Shown here: one piece after another, positions 1 to 5,718 of the stretch | How positions within the stretch are numbered: the first letter of the stretch is position 1 | Layout of the letters: every line of letters begins with the position of its first letter | From: CAKSIN01 sp964423705 | Lineage (GTDB): Bacteria > Bacillota > Clostridia > UMGS1810 | DNA: 5,718 bases | Assembly (NCBI GenBank): GCA_964423705.1 | Contig: CAYRGA010000112.1 | Location: 1 to 5,718 of the forward strand | Reading direction: 5' to 3' | Made by a program: the position numbers and the translations under genes | Notes under the pieces: generated by a model | The model's database searches: none | What the model saw: the letters and a program-made list of their open reading frames with translations, nothing else | What the model was told of the DNA's origin: nothing

Positions 1-4
1 TCAT
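1..4 (-). CDS. 5' end of a leftward gene, cut by the window edge
   Basis: Only the ATG (positions 4-2) and one further base are inside the window, so the product cannot be identified. The call rests on context. A good Shine-Dalgarno sequence, GAGGTGG on the minus strand (about 15-9), sits 4 bases before the ATG. An extended -10 promoter element lies just upstream of that (31-23), and a terminator closing the preceding gene lies at 69-106. Together these indicate an independent transcription unit that starts here and runs leftward out of the window. Confidence 0.55.
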
Positions 5-22
5 AAATCCACCTCAAATTTC

Positions 23-31
23 AGTATAGCA
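23..31 (-). promoter_or_regulatory. Extended -10 promoter for the gene at the left edge
   Basis: On the minus strand the bases read TGC-TATACT, an extended -10 element (TGn before a hexamer one base from TATAAT). No good -35 hexamer lies 16-18 bp upstream, which is tolerable for extended -10 promoters. The predicted transcript would start around position 16, at or next to the ribosome binding site, giving an unusually short leader of about a dozen bases. This may mean the true start lies slightly elsewhere. A perfect 10-bp palindrome (29-38) overlaps the upstream edge of the element. Confidence 0.45.
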
Positions 32-68
32 CATGTGCGGTTAAGATTCGGATAAGGTTTTTAACTCA

Positions 69-106
69 AAATAATCCCAAAGCTCAGATGAGCTTCGGGA
101 TTATTT
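69..106 (-). terminator. Rho-independent terminator of the SLH-protein gene
   Basis: Positions 69-86 pair with 89-106 to form a long stem, realistically with a 4-base loop at its tip. The one imperfect position (79 with 96) is an A/C mismatch if transcribed rightward but a G-U wobble if transcribed leftward. The minus-strand 3' arm ends in an AT-rich stretch reading ATTATTTT. Strand bias and position, 18 bases beyond the stop codon of the leftward SLH gene, support termination of that gene's transcript. Confidence 0.85.
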
Positions 107-123
107 GTAAATCAGAAAATATT

Positions 124-2199
124 TTATCTTGCCAGGTAATTATACAGCATTACCATGGCATCGGCACGGGTCAAAACAGACTGCGGGTTGAATCTTCCGA
201 ATTCATCACCGCTTACGACGCCCATGGCACCAAGGATGCTTGAGTAACCGCATTTTTCTTTAACATCCGTAAACATCGGTACAAAAATCGAATCCAGCTT
301 CGCTACCTCCTCGAAGCCAAGTGCCCTTACAAGAATAACGGCAGCAAGCTCGCGGGAAACTTCAGCGTCCGGTGCGTATTCGCTGTCAGTTATTATTCCT
401 TTGCTTTTGGCATTCCTGTATGCGCCCGCATAATCGTATTCTTCATTCAGTATTACAAAAGAATTATATGTAAACACCGCATTTACAAGTGATACAAAAT
501 CCTTTTGAGCAACGGCCTCATCGGGCTTGAAGCTATCGCCTTCAAAGCCCACCGAATACTTTGCCAAGGTTTTAATCGCATTTTCCGCATAATGTCCGTC
601 TATATCGGTATAATCGCCGATAAGGCTTTCATCTTCGGCATATTTCAGTTTTCCGCTGAAAGCATCTATGATTTTTGTGTATTTATCACTTGCATATACA
701 AGCCTTACCTCTGTAACAGCACCGTCAGTATATATCGGCATATACCAAAGCCTGTAATCCGTTTGTCCAAGCATTTTTTGTGATGCGACATCGGATTCGA
801 TGACACCGTCCGCCGACGGAAATTCCGCTTCATCGCAGCTTATCGAATATCTGTACACTTCATTGGTGTTCAGATTAACCGCCACATCGGCACTGTTTTC
901 AAAATAAGGAATATCATTTACGTAACGAACATAACAAAAGCTGCCGGTAGCTTTATCGTTTGTATCATACAGCCGGTATGCACCGTCACCGCTTGCGCCA
1001 AAATGTTCGGGTGAAAGGTCACTAAGTGCCGCTTCGACTGTTTGGCGCGCAGTATCATACGAGATTTTTTTACTTTTATCGGAAATATTTTCAGCAGGTT
1101 CGGTTTTGTAAAACGACAAAATCGTACCATCTGCGGCATCGGCTGTCACACGTATCCAATACCTGTTTTCATCAATCTTTTTAACAAATTCAAAATAATA
1201 CTCATATTTTTCGCTGTCGAATGCCTTTGATAGAGTTTTTGAATTTGTTTTGTAATCCTCCGTAATATTAACAATGCTGTTTTTACGGATGATTTTTTCT
1301 ATATCCTCAACCGATTTTAAGCCGTTAATGACGGAAAGCTCGTTTAACTCCGTTTCGGTAAATTCTCCTCTGCCGGATGACAATGAACCTCCGCCGCTTG
1401 TAGCCGAATCCTTTGAATTTTCATATCTGTAATCATATACTGGATTTATTTCCACCGCATCGCCGGCAGCATCTATATATGTATTTTCGATTAGCGGTCT
1501 GTATTCAAGTGCAATGCTCTTTTCGCCGTTTCTGTCGTATTCAGCCGAATAATAAAGCTCCATGCCTATTTTCTCGGCATAGCTTTTCACGGCTTCATCA
1601 TAGCTTAAAACCTCCCGGTGAGCATCAAATCTCAAGCCGCAGGTATAGTTCAAATCGAAGCTTATAATTTTATCCGCCTCAGGCGAAATCGTCACATATC
1701 CGCTGTCGCCGAAAACCGGGATTCCGTTTTCATATCTTTGAACCTCAAATGAAAAGGATGTACCTCTGAGGCTCTCTTTGTCGGTCGTTTTAGTTATTTC
1801 AAGCTTAGAAGCAATATCGGGATTAAGTGATGCCACCTCTTTTTGTGCTGTCTTAAGCGCATCGTCTGCCGACGGGCGTTTTATACTCGGTGTACGGTCA
1901 CGGTCGGAATTATCGGATACATAATACGAGGTGATAACACCTTCGCCGTTAATCTCGGCGCGCATAACCCTGTAATCATCGTCAGAGGTTTTAGTCCACC
2001 TGAATTCATACACAGTGTTACCGAAATCATCACTGTAGGTTGAATTTGAAAGCTTATCATATTCCTCTGTTGAGCTGATACGTTCTTTAACCTTGGCAAG
2101 CATATCGCTCATGTCGGACGAATACTCCTCCGCAACTGCGGTTATGCTTGCAGAAAAGAGCATCATCAGAATTAAAACTGCCGAAATGGTTTTTTTCAT
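124..2199 (-). CDS. Secreted cell-surface protein with two YcdB/YcdC-type repeats and three C-terminal SLH motifs
   Basis: The 691-residue protein begins with a classical signal peptide: Lys2-Lys3, a hydrophobic core at 5-19, and an AVA motif at 21-23 with likely cleavage after residue 23. Two related modules follow, about 30-255 and 295-525, separated by a Gly/Ser linker near 269-278. They share a visible pattern: RYENGIPVFGDSGYVTI near 155 and RYVNDIPYFENSADVAV near 425. This matches the YcdB/YcdC (PepSY-like) repeat type, whose biochemical role is unknown. The C-terminus carries three SLH motifs (about 530-575, 589-632, 642-691). The third ends in a good TRAD motif (677-680), the second has SRE, and the first is degenerate. 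SLH domains usually bind pyruvylated secondary cell-wall polysaccharide, so the protein probably sits on the cell surface. I chose the ATG at 2199 because GGAAGGG lies 7 bases upstream and the signal peptide is compact. In-frame starts at 2235 (ATG) and 2244 (GTG) would add a basic N-terminal extension. The gene lies 119 bp after the exporter, with no clear terminator between. Confidence 0.9.
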   Translation of the reverse strand: MKKTISAVLILMMLFSASITAVAEEYSSDMSDMLAKVKERISSTEEYDKLSNSTYSDDFGNTVYEFRWTKTSDDDYRVMRAEINGEGVITSYYVSDNSDRDRTPSIKRPSADDALKTAQKEVASLNPDIASKLEITKTTDKESLRGTSFSFEVQRYENGIPVFGDSGYVTISPEADKIISFDLNYTCGLRFDAHREVLSYDEAVKSYAEKIGMELYYSAEYDRNGEKSIALEYRPLIENTYIDAAGDAVEINPVYDYRYENSKDSATSGGGSLSSGRGEFTETELNELSVINGLKSVEDIEKIIRKNSIVNITEDYKTNSKTLSKAFDSEKYEYYFEFVKKIDENRYWIRVTADAADGTILSFYKTEPAENISDKSKKISYDTARQTVEAALSDLSPEHFGASGDGAYRLYDTNDKATGSFCYVRYVNDIPYFENSADVAVNLNTNEVYRYSISCDEAEFPSADGVIESDVASQKMLGQTDYRLWYMPIYTDGAVTEVRLVYASDKYTKIIDAFSGKLKYAEDESLIGDYTDIDGHYAENAIKTLAKYSVGFEGDSFKPDEAVAQKDFVSLVNAVFTYNSFVILNEEYDYAGAYRNAKSKGIITDSEYAPDAEVSRELAAVILVRALGFEEVAKLDSIFVPMFTDVKEKCGYSSILGAMGVVSGDEFGRFNPQSVLTRADAMVMLYNYLAR

Positions 2200-2206
2200 T
2201 TTTCTT

Positions 2207-2213
2207 CCCTTCC
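2207..2213 (-). promoter_or_regulatory. Ribosome binding site deciding the SLH-protein start
   Basis: Minus-strand GGAAGGG lies 7 bases before the ATG at 2199. A competing weaker site, AAGGTG (2247-2242), stands 6 bases before the in-frame ATG at 2235. The downstream pair is preferred because it gives a normal-length signal peptide beginning MKKTIS. Confidence 0.6.
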
Positions 2214-2318
2214 TTTTGTATAATTTTCCCTTCATATATAACACCTTTTATAGCGGCGTTTGGTTGCACAAATCCCGAAAATTGTTAAAAACGACGAATA
2301 CAGCAACTGTTTTTTCGG

Positions 2319-3095
2319 CTAATTTAACAATGAAAAGGCAAAAACAGCGATTCCCAATACAACCAGTATAATGCCGACCATGCGGTTAAGTGTTTTCGCA
2401 TCGGCTTTATTGGCGATAAGTGCCGCAATGCGTGCCCACGCAAGGGTAAACACTATGCACAATATGAGCGGTTGCATATCGGGAGCACTTCCTATAGCAA
2501 AATGCGATACAGAACCCGTAAGAGCCGTAAAGGTCATTATAAAAACGCTGGTTCCAACCGCCGTTTTAAGCTCATACCCCAAAACCGAGGTAAGCAGCAA
2601 AAGCATCATCATACCTCCGCCCGCACCCACAAAGCCGCAGATAAAGCCGACTGCCGCTCCGCATATAATCGAACGGCAAGCGCGTTTTCTTGCCGAAGTG
2701 TCGCTCATTGCCTCCTTCGTGGTCATGACGGGCTTAACTATGAACTTAATACCCAGCAAAAAAGTCATGAAAACGGAAAAACCACCCATAGTCGATGATG
2801 GCACGAGGCTTGAAATGTAGCTTCCGACTACCGTGAAAATCAATACGCATACCATCATCAACAAGCCGTTCTTTATATCTAGGTTTTTGTTTTTACCGTA
2901 AGTATATGCCGATACTGCACTTGCCAGTACATCGGATGCCAGTGCTATTCCGACTGCCGTATACGGCTCTGTTTTTAGAAATGTCACAAGCATCGGCGTT
3001 ATGACAGCCGCCGCGCTCATTCCGGCAAAACCCGTACCCAGGCCGGCACCCATACCGGCAAAAAAGCATACAATTGTGATTAATAAGTATTCCAT
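2319..3095 (-). CDS. TauE/SafE-family membrane transporter (putative sulfite/organosulfonate-type exporter)
   Basis: The 258-residue protein is almost entirely hydrophobic, with about eight membrane segments (roughly 5-35, 46-66, 77-98, 103-121, 140-172, 180-202, 208-227, 238-257). It shows the two-fold internal repeat of the TauE/SafE (former DUF81) family. The first half has GLGTGFAGMSAAAVITPML (18-36) followed by a TAVGIALASD stretch (46-55). The second half has GFVGAGGGMMMLLLLTSVLG (154-173) followed by AVGTSVF (179-185). Length is normal for the family. Members have been linked to export of sulfite, sulfoacetate and other anionic organic compounds, but substrate cannot be read from sequence and no sulfur-metabolism gene is nearby. 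The ATG at 3095 is supported by TCCTCC on the plus strand (GGAGGA on the coding strand) 6 bases upstream. Expression is probably controlled at a strong promoter carrying a perfect palindrome (3110-3125). The gene diverges from the antiporter operon and may be co-transcribed with the SLH gene downstream. Confidence 0.88.
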   Translation of the reverse strand: MEYLLITIVCFFAGMGAGLGTGFAGMSAAAVITPMLVTFLKTEPYTAVGIALASDVLASAVSAYTYGKNKNLDIKNGLLMMVCVLIFTVVGSYISSLVPSSTMGGFSVFMTFLLGIKFIVKPVMTTKEAMSDTSARKRACRSIICGAAVGFICGFVGAGGGMMMLLLLTSVLGYELKTAVGTSVFIMTFTALTGSVSHFAIGSAPDMQPLILCIVFTLAWARIAALIANKADAKTLNRMVGIILVVLGIAVFAFSLLN

Positions 3096-3109
3096 GTGTA
3101 TTCCTCCGT

Positions 3110-3125
3110 ATTGTAATATTACAAT
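3110..3125. promoter_or_regulatory. Perfect 16-bp palindrome, probable operator of the TauE-family gene
   Basis: ATTGTAATATTACAAT is identical to its own reverse complement over all 16 bases. It shares two bases with the -10 hexamer (3124-3129) and covers the predicted transcription start near 3117, so a bound dimer would be expected to block initiation. It ends 3 bases short of the ribosome binding site. I do not recognise it as the consensus of a specific regulator family. The symmetry and position suggest a dimeric repressor. Confidence 0.6.
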
Positions 3126-3152
3126 GATAATTCAAAACATATTTTTTGTCAA
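3124..3152 (-). promoter_or_regulatory. Sigma-A promoter of the TauE-family gene
   Basis: On the minus strand a perfect -35 hexamer TTGACA (3152-3147) is separated by exactly 17 bases from TATCAT (3129-3124), one mismatch from TATAAT. The predicted start is near 3117, giving a leader of about 22 bases before the ATG at 3095. It is the closest match to the full two-box consensus in the window. Confidence 0.8.
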
Positions 3153-3255
3153 GTACACAAAATGCTATAAGGCAGCTTCTTCCCGCAAAAATGCGATTCA
3201 GTAATTTGTACATTAAAGCCGACGGTTATAACATCGAATTCTGTCAAAATTAATC

Positions 3256-3284
3256 TTGTTTTTAATACAAGTCAGTGATATAAT
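3256..3284 (+). promoter_or_regulatory. Extended -10 promoter of the antiporter operon
   Basis: A perfect TATAAT (3279-3284) is preceded by TGA, making a complete extended -10 element. Seventeen bases upstream is TTGTTT (3256-3261), a partial -35 match. Transcription would start near 3291, leaving a leader of about 56 bases before the antiporter ATG. Promoter strength would rest mainly on the extended -10. Confidence 0.7.
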
Positions 3285-3297
3285 AATGCTTGGCAAA

Positions 3298-3317
3298 ATT
3301 GTAGTTATTAACTGCAA
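3298..3317 (+). promoter_or_regulatory. Imperfect dyad / hairpin in the antiporter leader
   Basis: Positions 3299-3306 (TTGTAGTT) pair with 3310-3317 (AACTGCAA) around a 3-base centre. Eight of nine symmetric positions match as DNA, and the odd one is a U-G pair as RNA. It starts about 8 bases after the predicted transcription start, so it could be a downstream operator or a small leader hairpin. No T tract follows, so it is not a terminator. Its first bases, ATTGTA, match the arm of the palindrome at 3110-3125, although the spacing between arms differs. Confidence 0.4.
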
Positions 3318-3346
3318 ATATTATATTGAGGATTCGGTGATACATA

Positions 3347-4561
3347 ATGCAAAATTATTTAATATTCCGCGATTTGGCAATAATACTGGTAGCCGCCAAG
3401 CTCTGTGGCATACTGGCGAGAAAGTGCAATGTTCCCCAGGTCGTAGGTGAAATCATAGCGGGACTGCTGATAGGTCCTGTGGCGACAGCCGTTTTGGGCT
3501 TGTTCAAACCGGGCATGCACCTGATAGCTCCCGGTGCCTTTTTAAGTCAAATGGCTGAAATCGGAGTTATACTTTTGATGTTCAGTGCCGGCTTGGGTAC
3601 AAATCTTCAGGATTTAATGAAAACAGGCGCAACGGCATTTCTTATCGCATGTGCCGGCGTCGCAGTACCGCTCGTTTTGGGTACGCTTCTGTACATGCTG
3701 TTTTACGGTTTTTCAGCAGTGGGAACCGCTCATTTTTACAAAGCTGTTTTTATAGGTGTTGTCTTAACCGCCACAAGCGTAAGTATAACCGTTAAAACAC
3801 TTGCTGAGCTGGGAAAACTGAAAACCCCCCTCGGAACCACCATTGTAAGTGCAGCTATTATAGATGATGTTATCGGCATCATCGTACTTACCATCGTCAT
3901 AGGAACCGGAAGCGGAAAAGCCGAGGTAGGTGCCCTACAAGTGGTGATAAAGAGTCTTATGTTCTTCGTGTTTTCCGGTATCGGCGGCTTCTTCGTATAC
4001 AAAATATTCAAAAAGCTCGACAAAGCATACATGCATACCCAGAGAATACCGATACTCAGTCTTGCTTTTTGTATGATATTGTCATATATTTCCGAGAAAT
4101 TCTTCGGCGTTGCCGACATAACAGGAGCATTTGTAGCCGGAGTTATATTATGCAACATCCACGATGCTCAATACATAGAGCGAAAAATGAACATAAACTC
4201 ATACATGCTCTTCGGACCGATATTCTTCGCAAGTATCGGAATAAAAACCGAGATTGCCGGTGTCACCGGAGCTATTATGCTGTTCTCACTTGCCTTTGTT
4301 GCGGTTGCTTTGATTTCAAAGATAATCGGATGCGGCCTTATGGCGAAAATAGCCGGTTTCTCCCCGAAGGACTCACTTAAGGTAGGCGTCGGAATGATGA
4401 CGCGAGGTGAGGTAGCTCTGATAGTAGCACAAAAAGGTCTTTCTGTGGGACTTATGGAGCCGGTGTACTTTACGCCCGTCATACTTCTTATCATATGTTC
4501 CTCGGTACTCACGCCGATAATTTTAAAAATTTTATACAAAAACGACACCGCTGCCGCATAG
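3347..4561 (+). CDS. CPA2-family cation/proton antiporter (Na+/H+ exchanger type)
   Basis: The 404-residue integral membrane protein has the hallmarks of the CPA2 sodium/proton exchanger fold, with about 12-13 membrane segments. Visible signatures are VVGEIIAGLLIGP (32-44), the ATSVSITVKTLAELGKL stretch (142-158) of the unwound core helix, IIDDVIGIIVL (171-181), ADITGAFVAGVIL (256-268), FFASIGIKTE (293-302) and GMMTRGEVALIVA (349-361). The Asp173-Asp174 pair corresponds to the ion-binding aspartates of electrogenic exchangers such as NapA and NhaA, suggesting Na+ or Li+ exchange with two protons. This is inferred from family knowledge. The protein stops after the membrane domain, with no C-terminal nucleotide-binding RCK/TrkA-N domain of the KefB/KefC kind. 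The start at 3347 follows GGTGAT about 5 bases upstream and places the first helix normally; GAGG further upstream is too distant to be a good site. It is the first gene of a probable three-gene operon. Confidence 0.9.
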   Translation: MQNYLIFRDLAIILVAAKLCGILARKCNVPQVVGEIIAGLLIGPVATAVLGLFKPGMHLIAPGAFLSQMAEIGVILLMFSAGLGTNLQDLMKTGATAFLIACAGVAVPLVLGTLLYMLFYGFSAVGTAHFYKAVFIGVVLTATSVSITVKTLAELGKLKTPLGTTIVSAAIIDDVIGIIVLTIVIGTGSGKAEVGALQVVIKSLMFFVFSGIGGFFVYKIFKKLDKAYMHTQRIPILSLAFCMILSYISEKFFGVADITGAFVAGVILCNIHDAQYIERKMNINSYMLFGPIFFASIGIKTEIAGVTGAIMLFSLAFVAVALISKIIGCGLMAKIAGFSPKDSLKVGVGMMTRGEVALIVAQKGLSVGLMEPVYFTPVILLIICSSVLTPIILKILYKNDTAAA

Positions 4562-4579
4562 CAGCATCTTAACGAACTC

Positions 4580-4586
4580 AAGGAGG
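4580..4586 (+). promoter_or_regulatory. Strong ribosome binding site for the ECF S component
   Basis: AAGGAGG, a full anti-16S match, lies 8 bases before the ATG at 4595. It is the strongest site in the rightward operon, where the antiporter and DUF1836 sites are weaker (GGTGAT and GGAG). The S component may therefore be translated more efficiently than its neighbours. Confidence 0.8.
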
Positions 4587-4594
4587 TTATCGTA

Positions 4595-5113
4595 ATGAAT
4601 CATTCAAAAACGAAGTCGATTATTTACACTGCCCTCTTTGCGGCACTTGCATGTGTAGCAACCATGGTTATACACATCCCCATCGCGATAACCCAAGGCT
4701 ATATAAACCCGGGCGACTGCATAGTGCTGCTTTCCGGCTTTATGCTCGGTCCTGTGTACGGAACCGTCGCCGCCGGAATTGGAAGTGCCTTTGCCGACAT
4801 TATGCTCTCATATACCGCATATGCGCCGGTCACCTTTGTAATAAAGGCATTGATGGCACTTGTAGCCTCCTTTATATACCGTTTTCCCGCCAAAAGCAGT
4901 GTTCGGCTCATCCTCGCCGGAATAATTGCGGAGCTGATAATGATATTCGGTTATTTCGGATTTGAAAGCATAATATATAATTACGAAAGTGCCGCACTCG
5001 CTATACCGCTAAATTCCATACAGGCGGTTGTCGGAATAGCTTCGGCATCGGTATTGATTAAAATTTTTTCAAATACGGAAGCAATCAAAAATTCATTTTT
5101 AAATCGGAGATAA
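4595..5113 (+). CDS. ECF transporter S component, substrate unknown
   Basis: The 172-residue protein is a small hydrophobic substrate-binding subunit of an energy-coupling-factor transporter, with about five or six membrane segments. Its first helix contains ALFAALACVATMV, including an A13-xxx-A17 pair of the AxxxA type that contacts the EcfT coupling subunit. Next come GYINPGDCIVLLSGFMLGPVYGT (35-57), GIGSAFADIMLSYTAYAPVTFVIKALMALVA (61-91) and a final helix pair ending in a basic tail. The pattern of Gly/Asp after helix 1, LGPVYG, and APVTFVIKALM is typical of the broad family that includes riboflavin- and hydroxymethylpyrimidine-type S components (COG4720/PF07155-like). I cannot assign a vitamin. 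No EcfA, EcfA' or EcfT gene is present here, so it presumably uses a shared module encoded elsewhere, as group II ECF systems do. It lies 33 bp after the antiporter and 4 bp before the DUF1836 gene. Confidence 0.88.
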   Translation: MNHSKTKSIIYTALFAALACVATMVIHIPIAITQGYINPGDCIVLLSGFMLGPVYGTVAAGIGSAFADIMLSYTAYAPVTFVIKALMALVASFIYRFPAKSSVRLILAGIIAELIMIFGYFGFESIIYNYESAALAIPLNSIQAVVGIASASVLIKIFSNTEAIKNSFLNRR

Positions 5114-5117
5114 TGAT

Positions 5118-5687
5118 ATGAATTATGATAAGCAAAAACTAAACGACAGCATAGAAAACTGGAGAAAAATTCTGGAAAATTACCGTCTGCCGTCATGGGA
5201 TGCACTCCCGTCGTTCGACTTGTACATGGACCAGGTAACCGTACTCATGAATGAGTATCTGAAAATATTTGTAGCGGAAAACGGTGCAACCGGATTCAGC
5301 ATAACCCCGCCAATGATTAACAACTACGTCAAGCTTAAAGTGATGCCCGCTCCACAGAAAAAGAAATACTCAAAGATTCATCTGGCATATTTAATTATGA
5401 TATGCTCATTAAAGCAGGCTCATAATATTCCCGTAATTCAAAAAATCATACCGCTTTTCGACAATGAAAGCGACATAAAAAACATGTACGAGGCTTTCGT
5501 AAAAAAGCAAGAGGAGACCTTTGCCTTTATTGCCGATAAAATATCTTCCCTTGAAGCAAGCATCACCGCCGATGATACCGCCGATGAGCACATGCCCATG
5601 CAGGCTGTTCAAACAGCACTGTGTACAAATATTTTCAAGGCCATAACCGAGGATATCGTGTCCATGACTTCATCGGATGCTGAATAA
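5118..5687 (+). CDS. DUF1836 family protein, putative DNA-binding regulator
   Basis: The 189-residue soluble protein matches the DUF1836 pattern. It has RLPSWDALPSFDLYMDQV (23-40), then a predicted helix-turn-helix-like segment ITPPMINNYVKLKVMPAP (62-79), and a basic KKKYSKIHLAYLIMICSLKQ stretch (81-100). The last two resemble the start of a MerR-type winged helix, in which the second helix and the following KKxYS wing contact DNA. The C-terminal third (about 115-189) is mostly helical and acidic and could be a dimerisation or effector domain. The function of DUF1836 proteins is not established to my knowledge, so 'regulator' is inference from the fold-like pattern. GGAG lies 8 bases before the ATG at 5118, and only 4 bases separate it from the preceding stop, indicating co-transcription and possibly translational coupling. 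The gene ends in tandem TAA TAA codons. Confidence 0.8.
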   Translation: MNYDKQKLNDSIENWRKILENYRLPSWDALPSFDLYMDQVTVLMNEYLKIFVAENGATGFSITPPMINNYVKLKVMPAPQKKKYSKIHLAYLIMICSLKQAHNIPVIQKIIPLFDNESDIKNMYEAFVKKQEETFAFIADKISSLEASITADDTADEHMPMQAVQTALCTNIFKAITEDIVSMTSSDAE

Positions 5688-5718
5688 TAAGGCGTTGTTT
5701 ACCGTGCAGCACATATTA

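Noticed and set aside
2272..2318. Possible terminator after the TauE-family gene: CCGAAAA pairing with TTTTCGG on the minus strand
   Set aside because: The 7-bp stem encloses about 30 bases with only a tiny ACAG/CTGT inner hairpin, is AT-rich, and has no T tract after it.
2371..2820. Plus-strand open frame of about 149 codons opposite the TauE-family gene
   Set aside because: It is antisense to a well-supported membrane protein, has no ribosome binding site, and its translation resembles no family.
3184..3195. CGCA-AAAA-TGCG hairpin in the divergent intergenic region
   Set aside because: The stem is only 4 bp, no T tract follows, and it lies upstream of both predicted promoters' start sites, so it is probably chance.
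3285..3346. A fluoride, sodium, TPP or FMN riboswitch before the antiporter/ECF operon
   Set aside because: These would fit the gene families, but the predicted leader is only about 56 bases and I see none of the conserved core sequences or a multi-helix fold.
3256..3450. Short rightward open frame starting at a TTG before the antiporter
   Set aside because: It starts inside the predicted -35 region, upstream of the transcription start, and overlaps the antiporter in another frame.
3736..4158. Minus-strand open frame of about 140 codons inside the antiporter gene
   Set aside because: It is a shadow of a confident coding region with no ribosome binding site or recognisable product; the same holds for the minus-strand frame at 4168-4581.
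1..5718. Mobile element, CRISPR array, tRNA or rRNA
   Set aside because: No transposase, integrase, terminal inverted repeats, direct-repeat arrays or tRNA-like cloverleaf was seen on either strand.

Overview
The window looks like chromosomal DNA from a low-to-moderate GC Gram-positive bacterium, most likely a member of the Clostridia. The evidence is: strong AGGAGG-type ribosome binding sites before most genes, sigma-A-type promoters, an exported protein with C-terminal S-layer homology (SLH) repeats, a lone ECF transporter S component, and a DUF1836 protein, a family known essentially from Firmicutes. I cannot name a genus from sequence alone. There are no RNA genes, mobile elements or CRISPR arrays, and no sign of recent transfer.

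The layout is two transcription units diverging from a 251-bp control region (3096-3346). Leftward lie a TauE/SafE-family membrane exporter (2319-3095), then a 691-residue secreted cell-surface protein with two YcdB/YcdC-type repeats and three SLH motifs (124-2199). That gene ends at a strong rho-independent terminator (69-106). At the extreme left edge (1-4) the ATG of a further leftward gene is just visible, with its own ribosome binding site and extended -10 promoter.

Rightward lies a tight three-gene cluster: a CPA2-type cation/proton antiporter (3347-4561), an ECF transporter S component (4595-5113, 33 bp downstream) and a DUF1836 putative DNA-binding protein (5118-5687, 4 bp downstream). 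It probably forms one operon. The window ends 31 bp after the last stop codon with no visible terminator.

The most informative non-coding signals are in the divergent region. The exporter has a near-consensus promoter (TTGACA, 17 bp, TATCAT), and a perfect 16-bp palindrome covers the end of its -10 box and the predicted transcription start, a classic repressor-site position. The antiporter promoter (extended -10 TGATATAAT) is followed by a second, imperfect dyad in the predicted leader. Both dyads begin with ATTGTA. DUF1836, at the end of the antiporter operon, has a helix-turn-helix-like segment and is the only candidate regulator encoded here. That it acts on these sites is inference.

I see mostly recognisable families and no convincing evidence of a wholly new system. 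The points worth following are the paired dyads, the grouping of antiporter, orphan S component and DUF1836, and the SLH/YcdB protein of unknown function.
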